DNA of 64,000 nt. It comes from Arthrobacter cupressi. GTDB taxonomy: Bacteria; Actinomycetota; Actinomycetes; Actinomycetales; Micrococcaceae. Every line of letters begins with the position of its first letter. The first letter of the stretch is position 1. The stretch covers positions 1-64,000 of the forward strand of contig NZ_FNEI01000002.1 of the NCBI RefSeq assembly GCF_900099975.1. Reading direction: 5' to 3'. Positions 41,499 through 49,446 of this stretch are shown piece after piece. A program made the position numbers and the translations under genes. The notes beneath the pieces were generated by a model. It did not search any database. It was given only the letters and a program-made list of their open reading frames with translations, and was not told the DNA's origin.

Positions 41499-41605
41499 TG
41501 GGCGCAGGCGGTGCCATCGGGCACCCCGCCGCACCACCGCCGTCGTACTTTCACTTCCCGGACTTCCGCACACCCGGAACGAAACCGGCGAAAGCACAGT
41601 TCCTC

Positions 41606-41640
41606 ACCCGCAGGGTGCGCCAACGGCGCGCCCTGCGGGT
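41606..41640. terminator. GC-rich hairpin between DUF3073 and MarR genes
   Basis: Arms ACCCGCAGGGTGCGC (41606-41620) and GCGCGCCCTGCGGGT (41626-41640) form a 15-bp stem with one wobble pair and a 5-nt loop, followed by CTTTGG. It lies between convergent genes. Confidence 0.7.
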
Positions 41641-41683
41641 CTTTGGTGTGCCTGCGATCCGGAAGCCCTGTAGGCCCGTTTTG

Positions 41684-42139
41684 TCAGCCGGCAGAGCCCT
41701 TCGGTGTGGAGGCGTCGAGGGAGGCGGACAGTGCTTCAATGAATTCCGTTTGGGCCGCGAGGTCGCTGTCCGGGGTGGCGTTGAAGGCGGCGATCACTGC
41801 GTCCAGGTAGAGCCTGTTGACCCACCGCATCGCCTGCCGTCCCCCGGGGGTAAGTGCGAGCCTGATGCTTCGCCGGTCGGTGGGGTGCGGCTGCCGCACC
41901 AGCAGGCCGGAGCGCTCGAGGCGGTCGATCATGGTAGTCATCGATCCGGTGGTGAGATCCATCAGCTCGGAAAGCTTCTTGGGGGTCAGGCCTTCCTGAT
42001 CCGCCGCGTGGGAGAGCGCGTTCAGTTCGGCCATGCTGACGCCGAGTTCCTTGGCGATGCCCGCCCTCAAGTTACCGCTGGTGAGCTGGAGTTGGCGCAG
42101 CAAAAGGACGAACGGGACGTAATCGGCTGAGCTGGCCAT
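41684..42139 (-). CDS. MarR family transcriptional regulator
   Basis: This 151-residue winged-helix repressor has the MarR layout: KELGVSMAELNALSHAADQEGLTPKKLSELMDLTTGSMTTMIDRLERSGLLVRQPHPTDRRSIRLALT spans the helix-turn-helix and the DxRS wing. ATG 42139 has GGAG 7 nt upstream. It is divergent from the TasA-like operon, and the 235-bp gap between carries three TAGCTTGAT repeats and a CTTGACGATCAAG dyad, so autoregulation plus control of the secreted-protein operon is likely. Confidence 0.9.
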   Translation of the reverse strand: MASSADYVPFVLLLRQLQLTSGNLRAGIAKELGVSMAELNALSHAADQEGLTPKKLSELMDLTTGSMTTMIDRLERSGLLVRQPHPTDRRSIRLALTPGGRQAMRWVNRLYLDAVIAAFNATPDSDLAAQTEFIEALSASLDASTPKGSAG

Positions 42140-42155
42140 CGCCGGACTCCCTAAA

Positions 42156-42304
42156 TAGCTTGATGTGAAAGTAACTTCAGTATAGGGGTAGCTCGTTGAT
42201 CCGGCTCGGATTCTCTTCGATTTCAAGCCGGTCGACCCGTTTTAGCTTGATGACAATATAGCTTGATAAAAATTTTGCTTGACGATCAAGTGAAATTTGC
42301 TACG
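42156..42304. promoter_or_regulatory. Putative MarR operators and divergent promoter
   Basis: TAGCTTGAT occurs at 42156-42164, 42243-42251 and 42259-42267, and the palindrome CTTGACGATCAAG at 42278-42290 overlaps a TTGACG (-35). TACGCT 16 bp further is a possible -10. The region is strikingly A/T-rich for this genome. The last two repeats have a 16-bp period. The remaining 70 bp to the next gene hold no other signal. Confidence 0.6.
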
Positions 42305-42374
42305 CTGGTTTCCGGGCCCGCAGGAGCGGACCCACCCGATTTGGTCTCAATCGGCCCCGGTCTCAGGAGTCACC

Positions 42375-42980
42375 GTGCGTCCTTCAGTTCACGCAGCAGT
42401 CATCGCAAAATGGGCGGCCATCCCTGCCGCACTCGTGGTGAGCGGCCTGGTTGTATCCCAGGCGTCGTACTCGGCGTTCAGCGCCACCACCAACAATGCA
42501 GGCAACAGCTGGGCTTCCGGCACCCTGGCCCTGAGCAACGATGCCGGAACCGCCCTGTTTTCTGCCACGAACATCAAGCCCGGCGACGGCGGCAGCAAGT
42601 GCATCACCGTTTCCACCACGGCCACGGTGGCCAGCACCCTGAAGCTTTACGCCTCCAGCTACAGCAAGGGCACCAAGAGCCTGGGCGACCGCATCAACGT
42701 CACCGTCACCAGCGGCAGCTTCCCGGGCGCGGCCCCGGCTGGCGGGGCCTGCACCGGATTCACCGCCGGATCGACCGCCGTCGCCACCACCTCGCTGACC
42801 TCTTTTGCTGCCGCCTCGAGCAGCTACGCAACAGGTGCCGATTCGTACGCCCTTCCCGCCGGCGGCACGCGCACCTACAAGATCGACTGGACCTTTGCGT
42901 CGGCCGGTTCGCCCGCCGCGGACAACCCGTACCAGGGTGACACCGCCTCCATCGGGTTCACCTGGGAGTCCCAGAGCTAG
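42375..42980 (+). CDS. TasA/CalY-like secreted protein with SipW-type signal sequence
   Basis: This 201-residue exported protein starts at a GTG with AGGAG 5 nt upstream. It has an N-terminal hydrophobic helix (about residues 12-30) ending in SQASYS-AFSATTNNAGNSW, the motif recognised by SipW-type signal peptidases in TasA and camelysin (CalY) precursors. The mature part is rich in Thr, Ser and Gly and has two Cys that could form one disulfide (KCITVS, GACTGF). This matches proteins that form surface fibres or filaments. The next gene encodes a SipW-type peptidase. Confidence 0.85.
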   Translation: MRPSVHAAVIAKWAAIPAALVVSGLVVSQASYSAFSATTNNAGNSWASGTLALSNDAGTALFSATNIKPGDGGSKCITVSTTATVASTLKLYASSYSKGTKSLGDRINVTVTSGSFPGAAPAGGACTGFTAGSTAVATTSLTSFAAASSSYATGADSYALPAGGTRTYKIDWTFASAGSPAADNPYQGDTASIGFTWESQS

Positions 42981-43025
42981 ACCCATAGTGCTTGCCACTA
43001 CCCGCCCCATCCTGTAGGAGCCCCC

Positions 43026-44531
43026 ATGTTGCCGACAGAACAAGCAGCCGCAGCGGAAGCTGCCCTGCCTGCCGGCGCCACGGGGGATTCGAAGGGACAC
43101 TCCATTTCCCAGCTGTGGCTGCGCGTTCTGGGCGCCGCGCTGGGGCGGGTGGTGGTGATTCTCGCAGTCACCATGATGGCGTGGGCCTCAGCGCCCATCG
43201 TCCTTGGCTGGCAGCCCACCACGGTCATGAGCGGTTCCATGGAACCCACCATCGCCGTGGGCGACGTGGTGGTTTCGCGCCCCATGGGGGCCGAGAACTT
43301 CACCACCGGGCGCGTGGTCCTGGTCGAGGATCCGGACCACGCCGGCCGGTTGCGGCTGCACCGCATCGCGGCGGTGAACCCGGACGGTTCCCTCGTCCTG
43401 CGGGGCGATGCCAACGCCGCCAACGACTCCTCGAGCGTCGAGCCCGCCGCCGTTCGCGGTGTGGGGTACCTGAGGATCCCGGCCGTCGGGTTGCCGATCG
43501 TCTGGCTCGGCAACGGGCAGTGGCTCCTGGTTCTCGGCGGTGCCGGGCTGCTGGGCGGCGCGCTGGCGCTGACCAGGCTGGACAGGCACTACGCCAAGCC
43601 CCGCCGGGCGGAGGCTCCGCACTCCGGGGACCGGAACGGCACACGGCCGGGCGGCCGTCGTCGGGCATCCTGGAAGCTCCGGCTGGTCCCGGTGCGGCGG
43701 GCAAGCTGCACCGTGCTGTTCCTGGCTGCCGCCGCTGGCCTCGCCGGAGTCACCGTGATGACCGCACCGCTGGCGCACGCCGCCTTTTCCGGAAGCAGCC
43801 CCAACCACGAAAGCACGCTGTCCTCCCGGGCGTACTTCAGCTGCTCGGCTGCCGCCCTTGCCAGCTCTCCGTCCCTGTTCTACGACTTCAACGACGCTCC
43901 GAAGCCGGCCACCGCCGTCACCGACAGCTCCGGCAGCGGAAACGCCGGAACCTTCCGCATGACCGCTTCCCTCAGCACCTCGATCCCCTGCAGCGGGGAC
44001 GCCGGGAGCAGCGCGGACCTCGCCGGCCTCCGGTACATTGCCACCACCACCTCCAGCAGCGGGCCAACGGTGTTCAGCTACGAAATGTGGTTCAAGACCA
44101 GCTCCATCCTCGGCGGAAAGCTGGCCGGATTCCAGGACTCCAAGAACAACGCCCTCGGCACCAACGACCGCAACCTCTACATGCGGGGAGACGGGAAACT
44201 GGTCTTCGGCGTCGCCCCCGGCGGCACCATGCAGACGATCGTGTCGCCGGCGGCCTACAACGACGGCGCGTGGCACCACACCGCTGTCACCCTTTCCTCT
44301 GCGGGGATGAAGCTTTACGTCGACGGCGTCCAGGTGGCCTCCTCGGCCTCCGTCACCGCCGCGCGGAGCGGCTACACGGGGTACTGGCGCTTCGGCGACG
44401 GCGACCTCACAGGCTGGCCGGGCGCCGCCCTCTCGGCGTTCAACGGCCAAGTGGACAACATCGCCGTCTATGACACAGCCTCCCTCACCCAGGCGCAGAT
44501 CCTGGCACACTTCCAGGCGGCCGCGCCATGA
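43026..44531 (+). CDS. SipW-type signal peptidase I fused to a LamG-like domain with its own signal-like segment
   Basis: This 501-residue protein has two parts. Residues 30-185 are a signal peptidase I of the SipW/archaeal type: first helix near 41-60, catalytic Ser71 in VMSGSMEP, His112 in LRLHRI in place of the Lys general base, and GDANAAND with an Asp at about 128, then a second helix at about 165-182. After a basic linker, a hydrophobic segment (229-250) ends in MTAPLAHA-AFSGSSPN, which closely resembles the SipW-type cleavage region of the upstream protein. The remaining 230 residues (about 262-500) form a concanavalin/LamG-like domain (GPTVFSYEMWFKTSS, GAWHHTAVTLSSAGMKLYVDGVQV) with few Cys. 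A protease joined to what looks like its own substrate is unusual. Confidence 0.88.
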   Translation: MLPTEQAAAAEAALPAGATGDSKGHSISQLWLRVLGAALGRVVVILAVTMMAWASAPIVLGWQPTTVMSGSMEPTIAVGDVVVSRPMGAENFTTGRVVLVEDPDHAGRLRLHRIAAVNPDGSLVLRGDANAANDSSSVEPAAVRGVGYLRIPAVGLPIVWLGNGQWLLVLGGAGLLGGALALTRLDRHYAKPRRAEAPHSGDRNGTRPGGRRRASWKLRLVPVRRASCTVLFLAAAAGLAGVTVMTAPLAHAAFSGSSPNHESTLSSRAYFSCSAAALASSPSLFYDFNDAPKPATAVTDSSGSGNAGTFRMTASLSTSIPCSGDAGSSADLAGLRYIATTTSSSGPTVFSYEMWFKTSSILGGKLAGFQDSKNNALGTNDRNLYMRGDGKLVFGVAPGGTMQTIVSPAAYNDGAWHHTAVTLSSAGMKLYVDGVQVASSASVTAARSGYTGYWRFGDGDLTGWPGAALSAFNGQVDNIAVYDTASLTQAQILAHFQAAAP

Positions 44532-44633
44532 GCCGCCGGAGCGACGCGACGACCGCGAACACAGACTTCCGTCCGGAACCGGGTTCCGGAACCCCACCGA
44601 AGACACGCTCACGCCATGAAAGGACCGTTGGCC

Positions 44634-44963
44634 ATGAACAAGCAGAATGACTTCCTGTTGCTGGACGACTTGGATGGAAGCAGCGCCGATGAGAGGGTGC
44701 GGTTCGCGGTCGATGGCATCGACTACGAAGTGGACCTGTCCTCGGCCAACGCTGCGGCCTTCCGCTCCTACCTCGGGGTCTTCATGAACGCGGGCCGGCG
44801 CAAGGCGTCCGCCCCGGTGGCCCAGGGCAAGAAGGAAGCGCCACTTTCCGTGACCGCCAGGATCCGCCGCTGGGCAGCGGAGCAGGGGTACGAGCTGAGC
44901 AGCCGCGGCCAGATCCCCAAGTCGATCGTCCTGGCCTTCCAAGCCGCCGAAGCCGGGGCCTGA
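44634..44963 (+). CDS. lsr2: Lsr2 family nucleoid-associated protein
   Basis: This 109-residue DNA-bridging xenogeneic silencer has the Lsr2 layout: N-terminal oligomerisation region (VRFAVDGIDYEVDLSSANAAAFRSYLGVFMNAGRR) and the C-terminal AT-binding domain ending RIRRWAAEQGYELSSRGQIPKSIVLAFQ. The hook reads RGQ, where most Lsr2 proteins have RGR, which may weaken minor-groove binding. ATG 44634 has AAAGGA about 10 nt upstream, so it was preferred to ATG 44616. It is the last gene of the MarR-facing cluster and could silence its A/T-rich promoter region. Confidence 0.88.
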   Translation: MNKQNDFLLLDDLDGSSADERVRFAVDGIDYEVDLSSANAAAFRSYLGVFMNAGRRKASAPVAQGKKEAPLSVTARIRRWAAEQGYELSSRGQIPKSIVLAFQAAEAGA

Positions 44964-44985
44964 GCTTCTCCCGCGTTGCAAAAGG

Positions 44986-45024
44986 AAAAGCGGGCCGGCA
45001 GTTGATCACTGCCGGCCCGCTTTT
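44986..45024. terminator. Perfect 17-bp hairpin terminator between lsr2 and purM
   Basis: Arms AAAAGCGGGCCGGCAGT (44986-45002) and ACTGCCGGCCCGCTTTT (45008-45024) pair perfectly around a 5-nt loop, with A tract on one side and T tract on the other, so it works in both directions between convergent genes. Confidence 0.9.
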
Positions 45025-45036
45025 CGTTTGTTTCGC

Positions 45037-46182
45037 TTAGGCGTAGGCGTTCACCAAACGGACCGCGCCGCCGTCGACGCCCTTGGCGCCCTGGACGTAG
45101 TCCGGCCCGGTCTTGTCAATCGCGTCGGAGTCCGCGGACACGGTGCCCATGATCCAGGACGGCAGGCCGCGCTCGTTGAGGCGGGCCACAGCGGTGTCGG
45201 CGATCTCCGGGGACACGATGGCCACCATGCCGACACCGAGGTTCAGGGTGCGCTCCAGGTCGGCCAGCGGGACGTTGCCGAGCTCGGAGACCAGCTTGAA
45301 GATGGCCGGCAGTTCCCAGGTGGCACGGTCAACCGTGGCCACCAGGCCCTGCGGCAGCACACGGGCCAGGTTCGCGGCCAGGCCGCCGCCGGTGACGTGG
45401 CTGAAGCCGTTGACGCCCTTGCCGGAGTTCACCGGGAAGGTGCGGGCCAGGTCCAGGCAGTCGGCGGCGTACACTCGGGTGGGCTCCAGCAGTTCCTCGC
45501 CCAGGGTGCGGCCGAGTTCGGAGACCTGGCGGTCCAGGGCCCAGCCGGCGTGGTTGATGACGCGGCGGACCAGGGAATAGCCGTTGGAGTGCAGGCCGGA
45601 GGAGGCCATGCCGATCACGACGTCGCCGGCCTTGACCCGCTCCGGGCCGAGCAGGGCGTCGGCCTCGACAACACCGGTGGCGGCACCGGCAACATCGTAT
45701 TCGTGCTCGCCCAGCAGGCCCGGGTGCTCGGCGGTTTCGCCGCCCACCAGGGCGGTGCCGGCCACGGAGCAGGCCGAGGCGATGCCGCGCACGATCCCGG
45801 CGATGCGCTCGGGGACCACCTTGCCGCACGCGATGTAGTCGGTCATGTACAGCGGCTCGGCGCCGACCACCACGATGTCATCGACCACCATGCCCACCAG
45901 GTCGAACCCGATGGTGTCGTGGATGTCCATGGCCTGGGCGATGGCGACCTTGGTGCCCACGCCGTCCGTGGAGGTGGCCAGCAGCGGCTTCTTGTAGGTC
46001 AGCAGCTTCGAGACGTCGTACAGACCGGCGAAACCGCCGACGCCGCCCAGCACCGAGCTGTTGTGCGTCGCCTTGACGGCGTCCTTCATGAGCTCGACGG
46101 CGCGGTCGCCCGCTTCGACGTCGACGCCGGCGGAGGCGTAGGTGATGCCGGCGTTCTCAGCGGCGGGGGAGGCGGAGGTCAT
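45037..46182 (-). CDS. purM: Phosphoribosylformylglycinamidine cyclo-ligase (AIR synthetase) PurM
   Basis: This 381-residue enzyme catalyses the fifth step of purine synthesis, ATP-dependent ring closure of FGAM to AIR. The conserved STDGVGTKVAIAQAM loop (residues about 70-85), VDDIVVVGAEPLYMTDYIACGKV, GGETAEHPGL, and the C-terminal PSWIMGTVSA are all present. Its ATG overlaps the purF stop by 4 nt, so the two are translated together. The end of the gene is beside a bidirectional terminator. Confidence 0.95.
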   Translation of the reverse strand: MTSASPAAENAGITYASAGVDVEAGDRAVELMKDAVKATHNSSVLGGVGGFAGLYDVSKLLTYKKPLLATSTDGVGTKVAIAQAMDIHDTIGFDLVGMVVDDIVVVGAEPLYMTDYIACGKVVPERIAGIVRGIASACSVAGTALVGGETAEHPGLLGEHEYDVAGAATGVVEADALLGPERVKAGDVVIGMASSGLHSNGYSLVRRVINHAGWALDRQVSELGRTLGEELLEPTRVYAADCLDLARTFPVNSGKGVNGFSHVTGGGLAANLARVLPQGLVATVDRATWELPAIFKLVSELGNVPLADLERTLNLGVGMVAIVSPEIADTAVARLNERGLPSWIMGTVSADSDAIDKTGPDYVQGAKGVDGGAVRLVNAYA

Positions 46183-47786
46183 ACGGACTCTTTCTTGTCG
46201 GCGTCGGTCAGCAGATTCTCAAACTCGGCATCGGGTCCTGGATCGCAGCCCGTTGCGCCCGGCTTCTCTGCCGGATCCTCTGAGTCGTTCACGGCGGAGT
46301 TCGACGCCGGCAGCCCGCCGAGGTCGGTACGCTCCAGCAGGTTCTTGCCCAGTTTGTCCGAGCCCGGGAGCTCAATGGGGTACTGGCCCGTGAAGCACGC
46401 GGTGCAGAGGCGCTCGCGCGGCTGCTGGGTGGCCCCGATCATGCCGTCTTCGGAAATGTAGGCGAGGGAGTCCGCGCCGATAGCCTGGGAGATTTCCTCG
46501 ATGGTGGCGCCGTTGGCGATCAGCTCGGCCCGGGAGGCGAAATCGATGCCGTAGAAACACGGCCACTGCACGGGCGGGGAGGAGATCTTGACGTGGACGG
46601 CGGCGGCGCCGGCTTCACGCAGCATGCGCACAATGGCGCGCTGGGTGTTGCCGCGGACGATCGAGTCATCCACCACCACCACGCGCTTGCCGCGGATCAC
46701 GGATTCCAGGGCGTTGAGCTTGAGCCGGATGCCCAGCTGGCGCAGGGTCTGCGAGGGCTGGATGAAGGTACGGCCCACGTAGGCGTTCTTCACGAAGCCG
46801 TGCGCGAACGGGATGCCGGATTCCTCGGCGTAGCCCACCGCGGCGGGGGTGCCGGATTCCGGGACGGGGATCACGATGTCGGCCTCGTGGGTGTTTTCGC
46901 GGGCCAGTTGGCGGCCCATCTCCACACGGGATTCGTAGACGGAGCGGCCGTTGATGGCGGCGTCCGGGCGGGCCAGGTACACGTACTCGAAAACGCAGCC
47001 GGCCGGCGTCGCGTCCGCGAAGCGCTGGGAACGGACACCGTTCTCGTCGATGGCGATGAACTCGCCGGGTTCGATCTCGCGGATGAAGCTGGCACCGACG
47101 GTGGCCAGGCCGGCCTGCTCGGAGGCGACCACCCAGCCGCGCTCCAGCCGGCCGAGGCACAGCGGGCGGATGCCGTAGGTGTCGCGGGCTGCGTAGAGGG
47201 TGCCCTCGTCCATGAACACGAAGCAGAAGCCGCCCTTGATCTTGGGCAGCAGCTCCATGGCGGTTTCTTCGAGGGTCTTGCCGGGTTCGCCTTCGAGGAG
47301 GGCGGTGACCAGGGCGGTGTCCGAGGTGTTGCCCTGCTTCATTTCGCCGGTGAGCTGGCCGTCGTTGCGCTCCAGGATCATTTCGCGCAGTTCGGCGGTG
47401 TTGGTCAGGTTGCCGTTGTGCGCCAGGGCCACCGTGCCGGTGGCGGTGGCGCCCAGGGTGGGCTGTGCGTTGGCCCAGTGGCTGGCTCCGGTGGTGGAGT
47501 AGCGGCAGTGGCCGACGGCGAGGTGCCCGGTGAGGGTGTTCAGGGTGGTTTCGTCGAAGACCTGGGACACGAGGCCCATGTCCTTGTAGACGTTGATGCG
47601 CTTGCCGTCACTGGTCGCGATGCCAGCCGACTCTTGTCCGCGGTGCTGCAGCGCATACAGCCCGTAATAGGTGAGTTTTGCTACCTCTTCGCCAGGGGCC
47701 CAGACTCCAAAGACGCCACAAGCGTCCTGGGGTCCTTTTTCGCCGGGGAGAAGATCATGTGAAAGTTTTCCGTCGCCACGTGCCAC
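46179..47786 (-). CDS. purF: Amidophosphoribosyltransferase PurF
   Basis: This 535-residue enzyme commits PRPP to purine synthesis using glutamine. A short propeptide of about 22 residues ends before Cys23 (ACGVFGVWAPGEE), the N-terminal nucleophile after processing. The PRPP loop VVVVDDSIVRGNT and the Cys motif RLCTACFTGQYP suggest the Fe-S containing type. A C-terminal tail of about 45 residues (DKLGKNLLERTDLGG to the end) extends past the core. It begins at a GTG 47786 with weak Shine-Dalgarno, and its stop overlaps purM. The two-gene operon purF-purM is common in actinobacteria. Confidence 0.95.
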   Translation of the reverse strand: MARGDGKLSHDLLPGEKGPQDACGVFGVWAPGEEVAKLTYYGLYALQHRGQESAGIATSDGKRINVYKDMGLVSQVFDETTLNTLTGHLAVGHCRYSTTGASHWANAQPTLGATATGTVALAHNGNLTNTAELREMILERNDGQLTGEMKQGNTSDTALVTALLEGEPGKTLEETAMELLPKIKGGFCFVFMDEGTLYAARDTYGIRPLCLGRLERGWVVASEQAGLATVGASFIREIEPGEFIAIDENGVRSQRFADATPAGCVFEYVYLARPDAAINGRSVYESRVEMGRQLARENTHEADIVIPVPESGTPAAVGYAEESGIPFAHGFVKNAYVGRTFIQPSQTLRQLGIRLKLNALESVIRGKRVVVVDDSIVRGNTQRAIVRMLREAGAAAVHVKISSPPVQWPCFYGIDFASRAELIANGATIEEISQAIGADSLAYISEDGMIGATQQPRERLCTACFTGQYPIELPGSDKLGKNLLERTDLGGLPASNSAVNDSEDPAEKPGATGCDPGPDAEFENLLTDADKKESV

Positions 47787-47859
47787 TGGTCGATTGTCTC
47801 ACGTCCGGGGCGTGGTATTTTCCCCGGGCGCTGATTATGACCGGTCCGGCGGTGTGAAT

Positions 47860-48186
47860 TCAGTCGCCGGACTCGTCCTCGGGCACGGCTTCCACGATCG
47901 CGTGCTCGCTGCGGCGGATGCTCAGGCGGTCCAGGACCAGCGCCACGATGCAGCCGAGGATCACGCCGCCGGCAGCGAAAGCGACAGTGAAGAAGCCGAA
48001 CACCGAGCCGGCGTCGAACTCCGGATCGGCGGGCAGGCCGAACGCCACGAAAGCCGCAACCACGATTCCGAGGAGACCGCCGAGCACCATGAACGGCACG
48101 AAGCGGGGAGCGCGGCGCACCGTGATGCGCCGCTCCGGGGCGCCGTCCGCAGAGTTGCCGGTGATGTTCGAGTCCTCAGAAACCAT
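47860..48186 (-). CDS. Small membrane protein, function unknown
   Basis: This 108-residue protein has two predicted transmembrane helices (FVPFMVLGGLLGIVVAAFVAFG and the second FFTVAFAAGGVILGCIVALVL), with an N-terminal hydrophilic tail and an acidic C-terminus. This actinobacterial family lacks an assigned function in my knowledge. I chose ATG 48186, where GGAAGG lies just upstream; the longer frame to 48222 would run into the palindromic element. It ends about 75 bp from the divergent-facing purF start. Confidence 0.6.
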   Translation of the reverse strand: MVSEDSNITGNSADGAPERRITVRRAPRFVPFMVLGGLLGIVVAAFVAFGLPADPEFDAGSVFGFFTVAFAAGGVILGCIVALVLDRLSIRRSEHAIVEAVPEDESGD

Positions 48187-48207
48187 GCCTTCCAGCCTAC
48201 CCGTTCC

Positions 48208-48322
48208 TCGATTGCTCCCCACCAGCCCCCTTACCTCGCAAGCTCGGCCAGGGAACCCGGCTGGTGTGGGCCCACGTAGATGTCGTTATGGAGCCTGAAA
48301 ACGACAGTTACGGAGCAATCGA
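48208..48322. repeat. Structured intergenic element (three helices)
   Basis: The outer arms TCGATTGCTCC (48208-48218) and GGAGCAATCGA (48312-48322) pair perfectly. Inside, ACCAGCC (48221-48227) pairs with GGCTGGT (48259-48265), and GTCGTT (48282-48287) with AACGAC (48300-48305). This gives a three-way junction of about 115 nt, downstream of uraH. The inner hairpin resembles the one at 28541-28593. Confidence 0.55.
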
Positions 48323-48329
48323 TGGATAC

Positions 48330-48671
48330 TCAGCTGCCGCGGTACGTGGAGAACGCGAAGGGGCTCAGCAGCAGCGGCACGTGGTAGTGTTCGCCGGCGT
48401 CGGACACGGTGAAGCTCAGGTCCACCTCAGGGAAGAAGGTCTCCGTGCCGAGGCCTGCGTAGTAGTCGCCCGTGGCGAAGTTCAGCCGGTACTTGCCGCC
48501 GGCCACCCGTTCGGGGCCGAGGTCCTTGATCCGGCCGTCAGCGTCGGTGGTGCCTTCCGCGACGGGAGTCCACTTGCCGCCGTCGAACACTGACAGCACG
48601 ACGGCGACACCCGCCGCCGGGCGGCCGGAACCGGTGTCGAGGATGTGGGTGGTGATCTGGGAAACGCTCAT
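48330..48671 (-). CDS. uraH: 5-hydroxyisourate hydrolase UraH (transthyretin-like)
   Basis: This 113-residue tetrameric enzyme hydrolyses 5-hydroxyisourate from urate oxidation to OHCU. The family's signature C-terminus YRGS is intact, with His9 in ITTHILDTGSGRPAAG and Arg in AGGKYRLNFATGDYY. It is cytosolic (no signal). Its start overlaps the uraD stop, so uraD and uraH are translated together (uraD first). Confidence 0.95.
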   Translation of the reverse strand: MSVSQITTHILDTGSGRPAAGVAVVLSVFDGGKWTPVAEGTTDADGRIKDLGPERVAGGKYRLNFATGDYYAGLGTETFFPEVDLSFTVSDAGEHYHVPLLLSPFAFSTYRGS

Positions 48672-49165
48672 GCGCCGATAACTCCTTCAAGGCGGAGCAG
48701 CGCGATTTCGCGGAGCTGCTCGGCCACGATGCGGTCTTCTTCTGCGGGGGTGTGGGTGAGGCGCTCGTTGAGGGAGTCGAGGATCTCCTGGGCGCTGCGG
48801 CCGGCGGCGCGGATCAGGAAGACCCGGTTGAATTTCTCCTCGTAGGCCCGGTTGCCTTCGGCCAGCGCGCGGGCGGTGGCGCCGTCGCTGGGGTCTACGC
48901 CGGATTGCTCCGAACGGGACATGGCTGCCTCGGTGGTTGCGGCCTGGGGCCGTTCGCCGATGCGCGGGTGATGGGCGAGGGCGGACTCGAGTTCCTCGGC
49001 GGTGAACGGGGTGGCTGCGTCCTTGGCGAAGGCCAGGAGGTCATCCTTGCCGCTGAACGGCCGGGCGTCGGCTATTTCCCCCACCCAGCGCTCGACGTCG
49101 AGGCAAGGGCGCAGGACTCCAACGGCGTCCGCACGGTCTGCGCTGTTGAATACTGCAAGCTGCAT
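48668..49165 (-). CDS. uraD: OHCU decarboxylase UraD
   Basis: This 165-residue protein converts 2-oxo-4-hydroxy-4-carboxy-5-ureidoimidazoline to (S)-allantoin. The catalytic His is in the ALAHHPRIGERPQAA motif, and the SRSEQSGVDPSDGATARALAEGNRAYEEKFNRVFLIRAAGRS block is diagnostic. It is the first gene of the uraD-uraH pair, divergent from the aminotransferase gene, and shares the intergenic tandem operator with it. Confidence 0.95.
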   Translation of the reverse strand: MQLAVFNSADRADAVGVLRPCLDVERWVGEIADARPFSGKDDLLAFAKDAATPFTAEELESALAHHPRIGERPQAATTEAAMSRSEQSGVDPSDGATARALAEGNRAYEEKFNRVFLIRAAGRSAQEILDSLNERLTHTPAEEDRIVAEQLREIALLRLEGVIGA

Positions 49166-49268
49166 GCTTGTTCATTCCTCGTGCAAATGCTGGCATCCAT
49201 GGTGACGGCTATGCGGAACTCCGGCGGTGGTGCCGGATGGGCCGGGGTGCCACAGGGGCAACCAGGCC

Positions 49269-49304
49269 TTCCACATCATGGAACTGTTATTTCAGCATGC
49301 GTAA
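49269..49304. promoter_or_regulatory. Tandem 15-mer operator (urate genes)
   Basis: TTCCACATCATGGAA (49269-49283) and TTTCAGCATGCGTAA (49290-49304) are related 15-mers with a 21-bp period, lying between divergent uraD and the aminotransferase gene. The same arrangement is found at 63513-63548 before the allantoin/glyoxylate operon. TTCC-N7-GGAA suits an IclR-type regulator such as AllR. Confidence 0.6.
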
Positions 49305-49446
49305 TAGTTAAGCCGAGTCGCGGCGCCGCTGTCAAGGAGTTCCCGGTTAAACGGCGCGGCAGGAGTGCTGGCAAGAGCGTACCGCCTGCGGCGGGGCTGC
49401 GGCAGAATTGCCCCAACGGTTGCCCGACGGGTGAAGGAGTTCGCCA

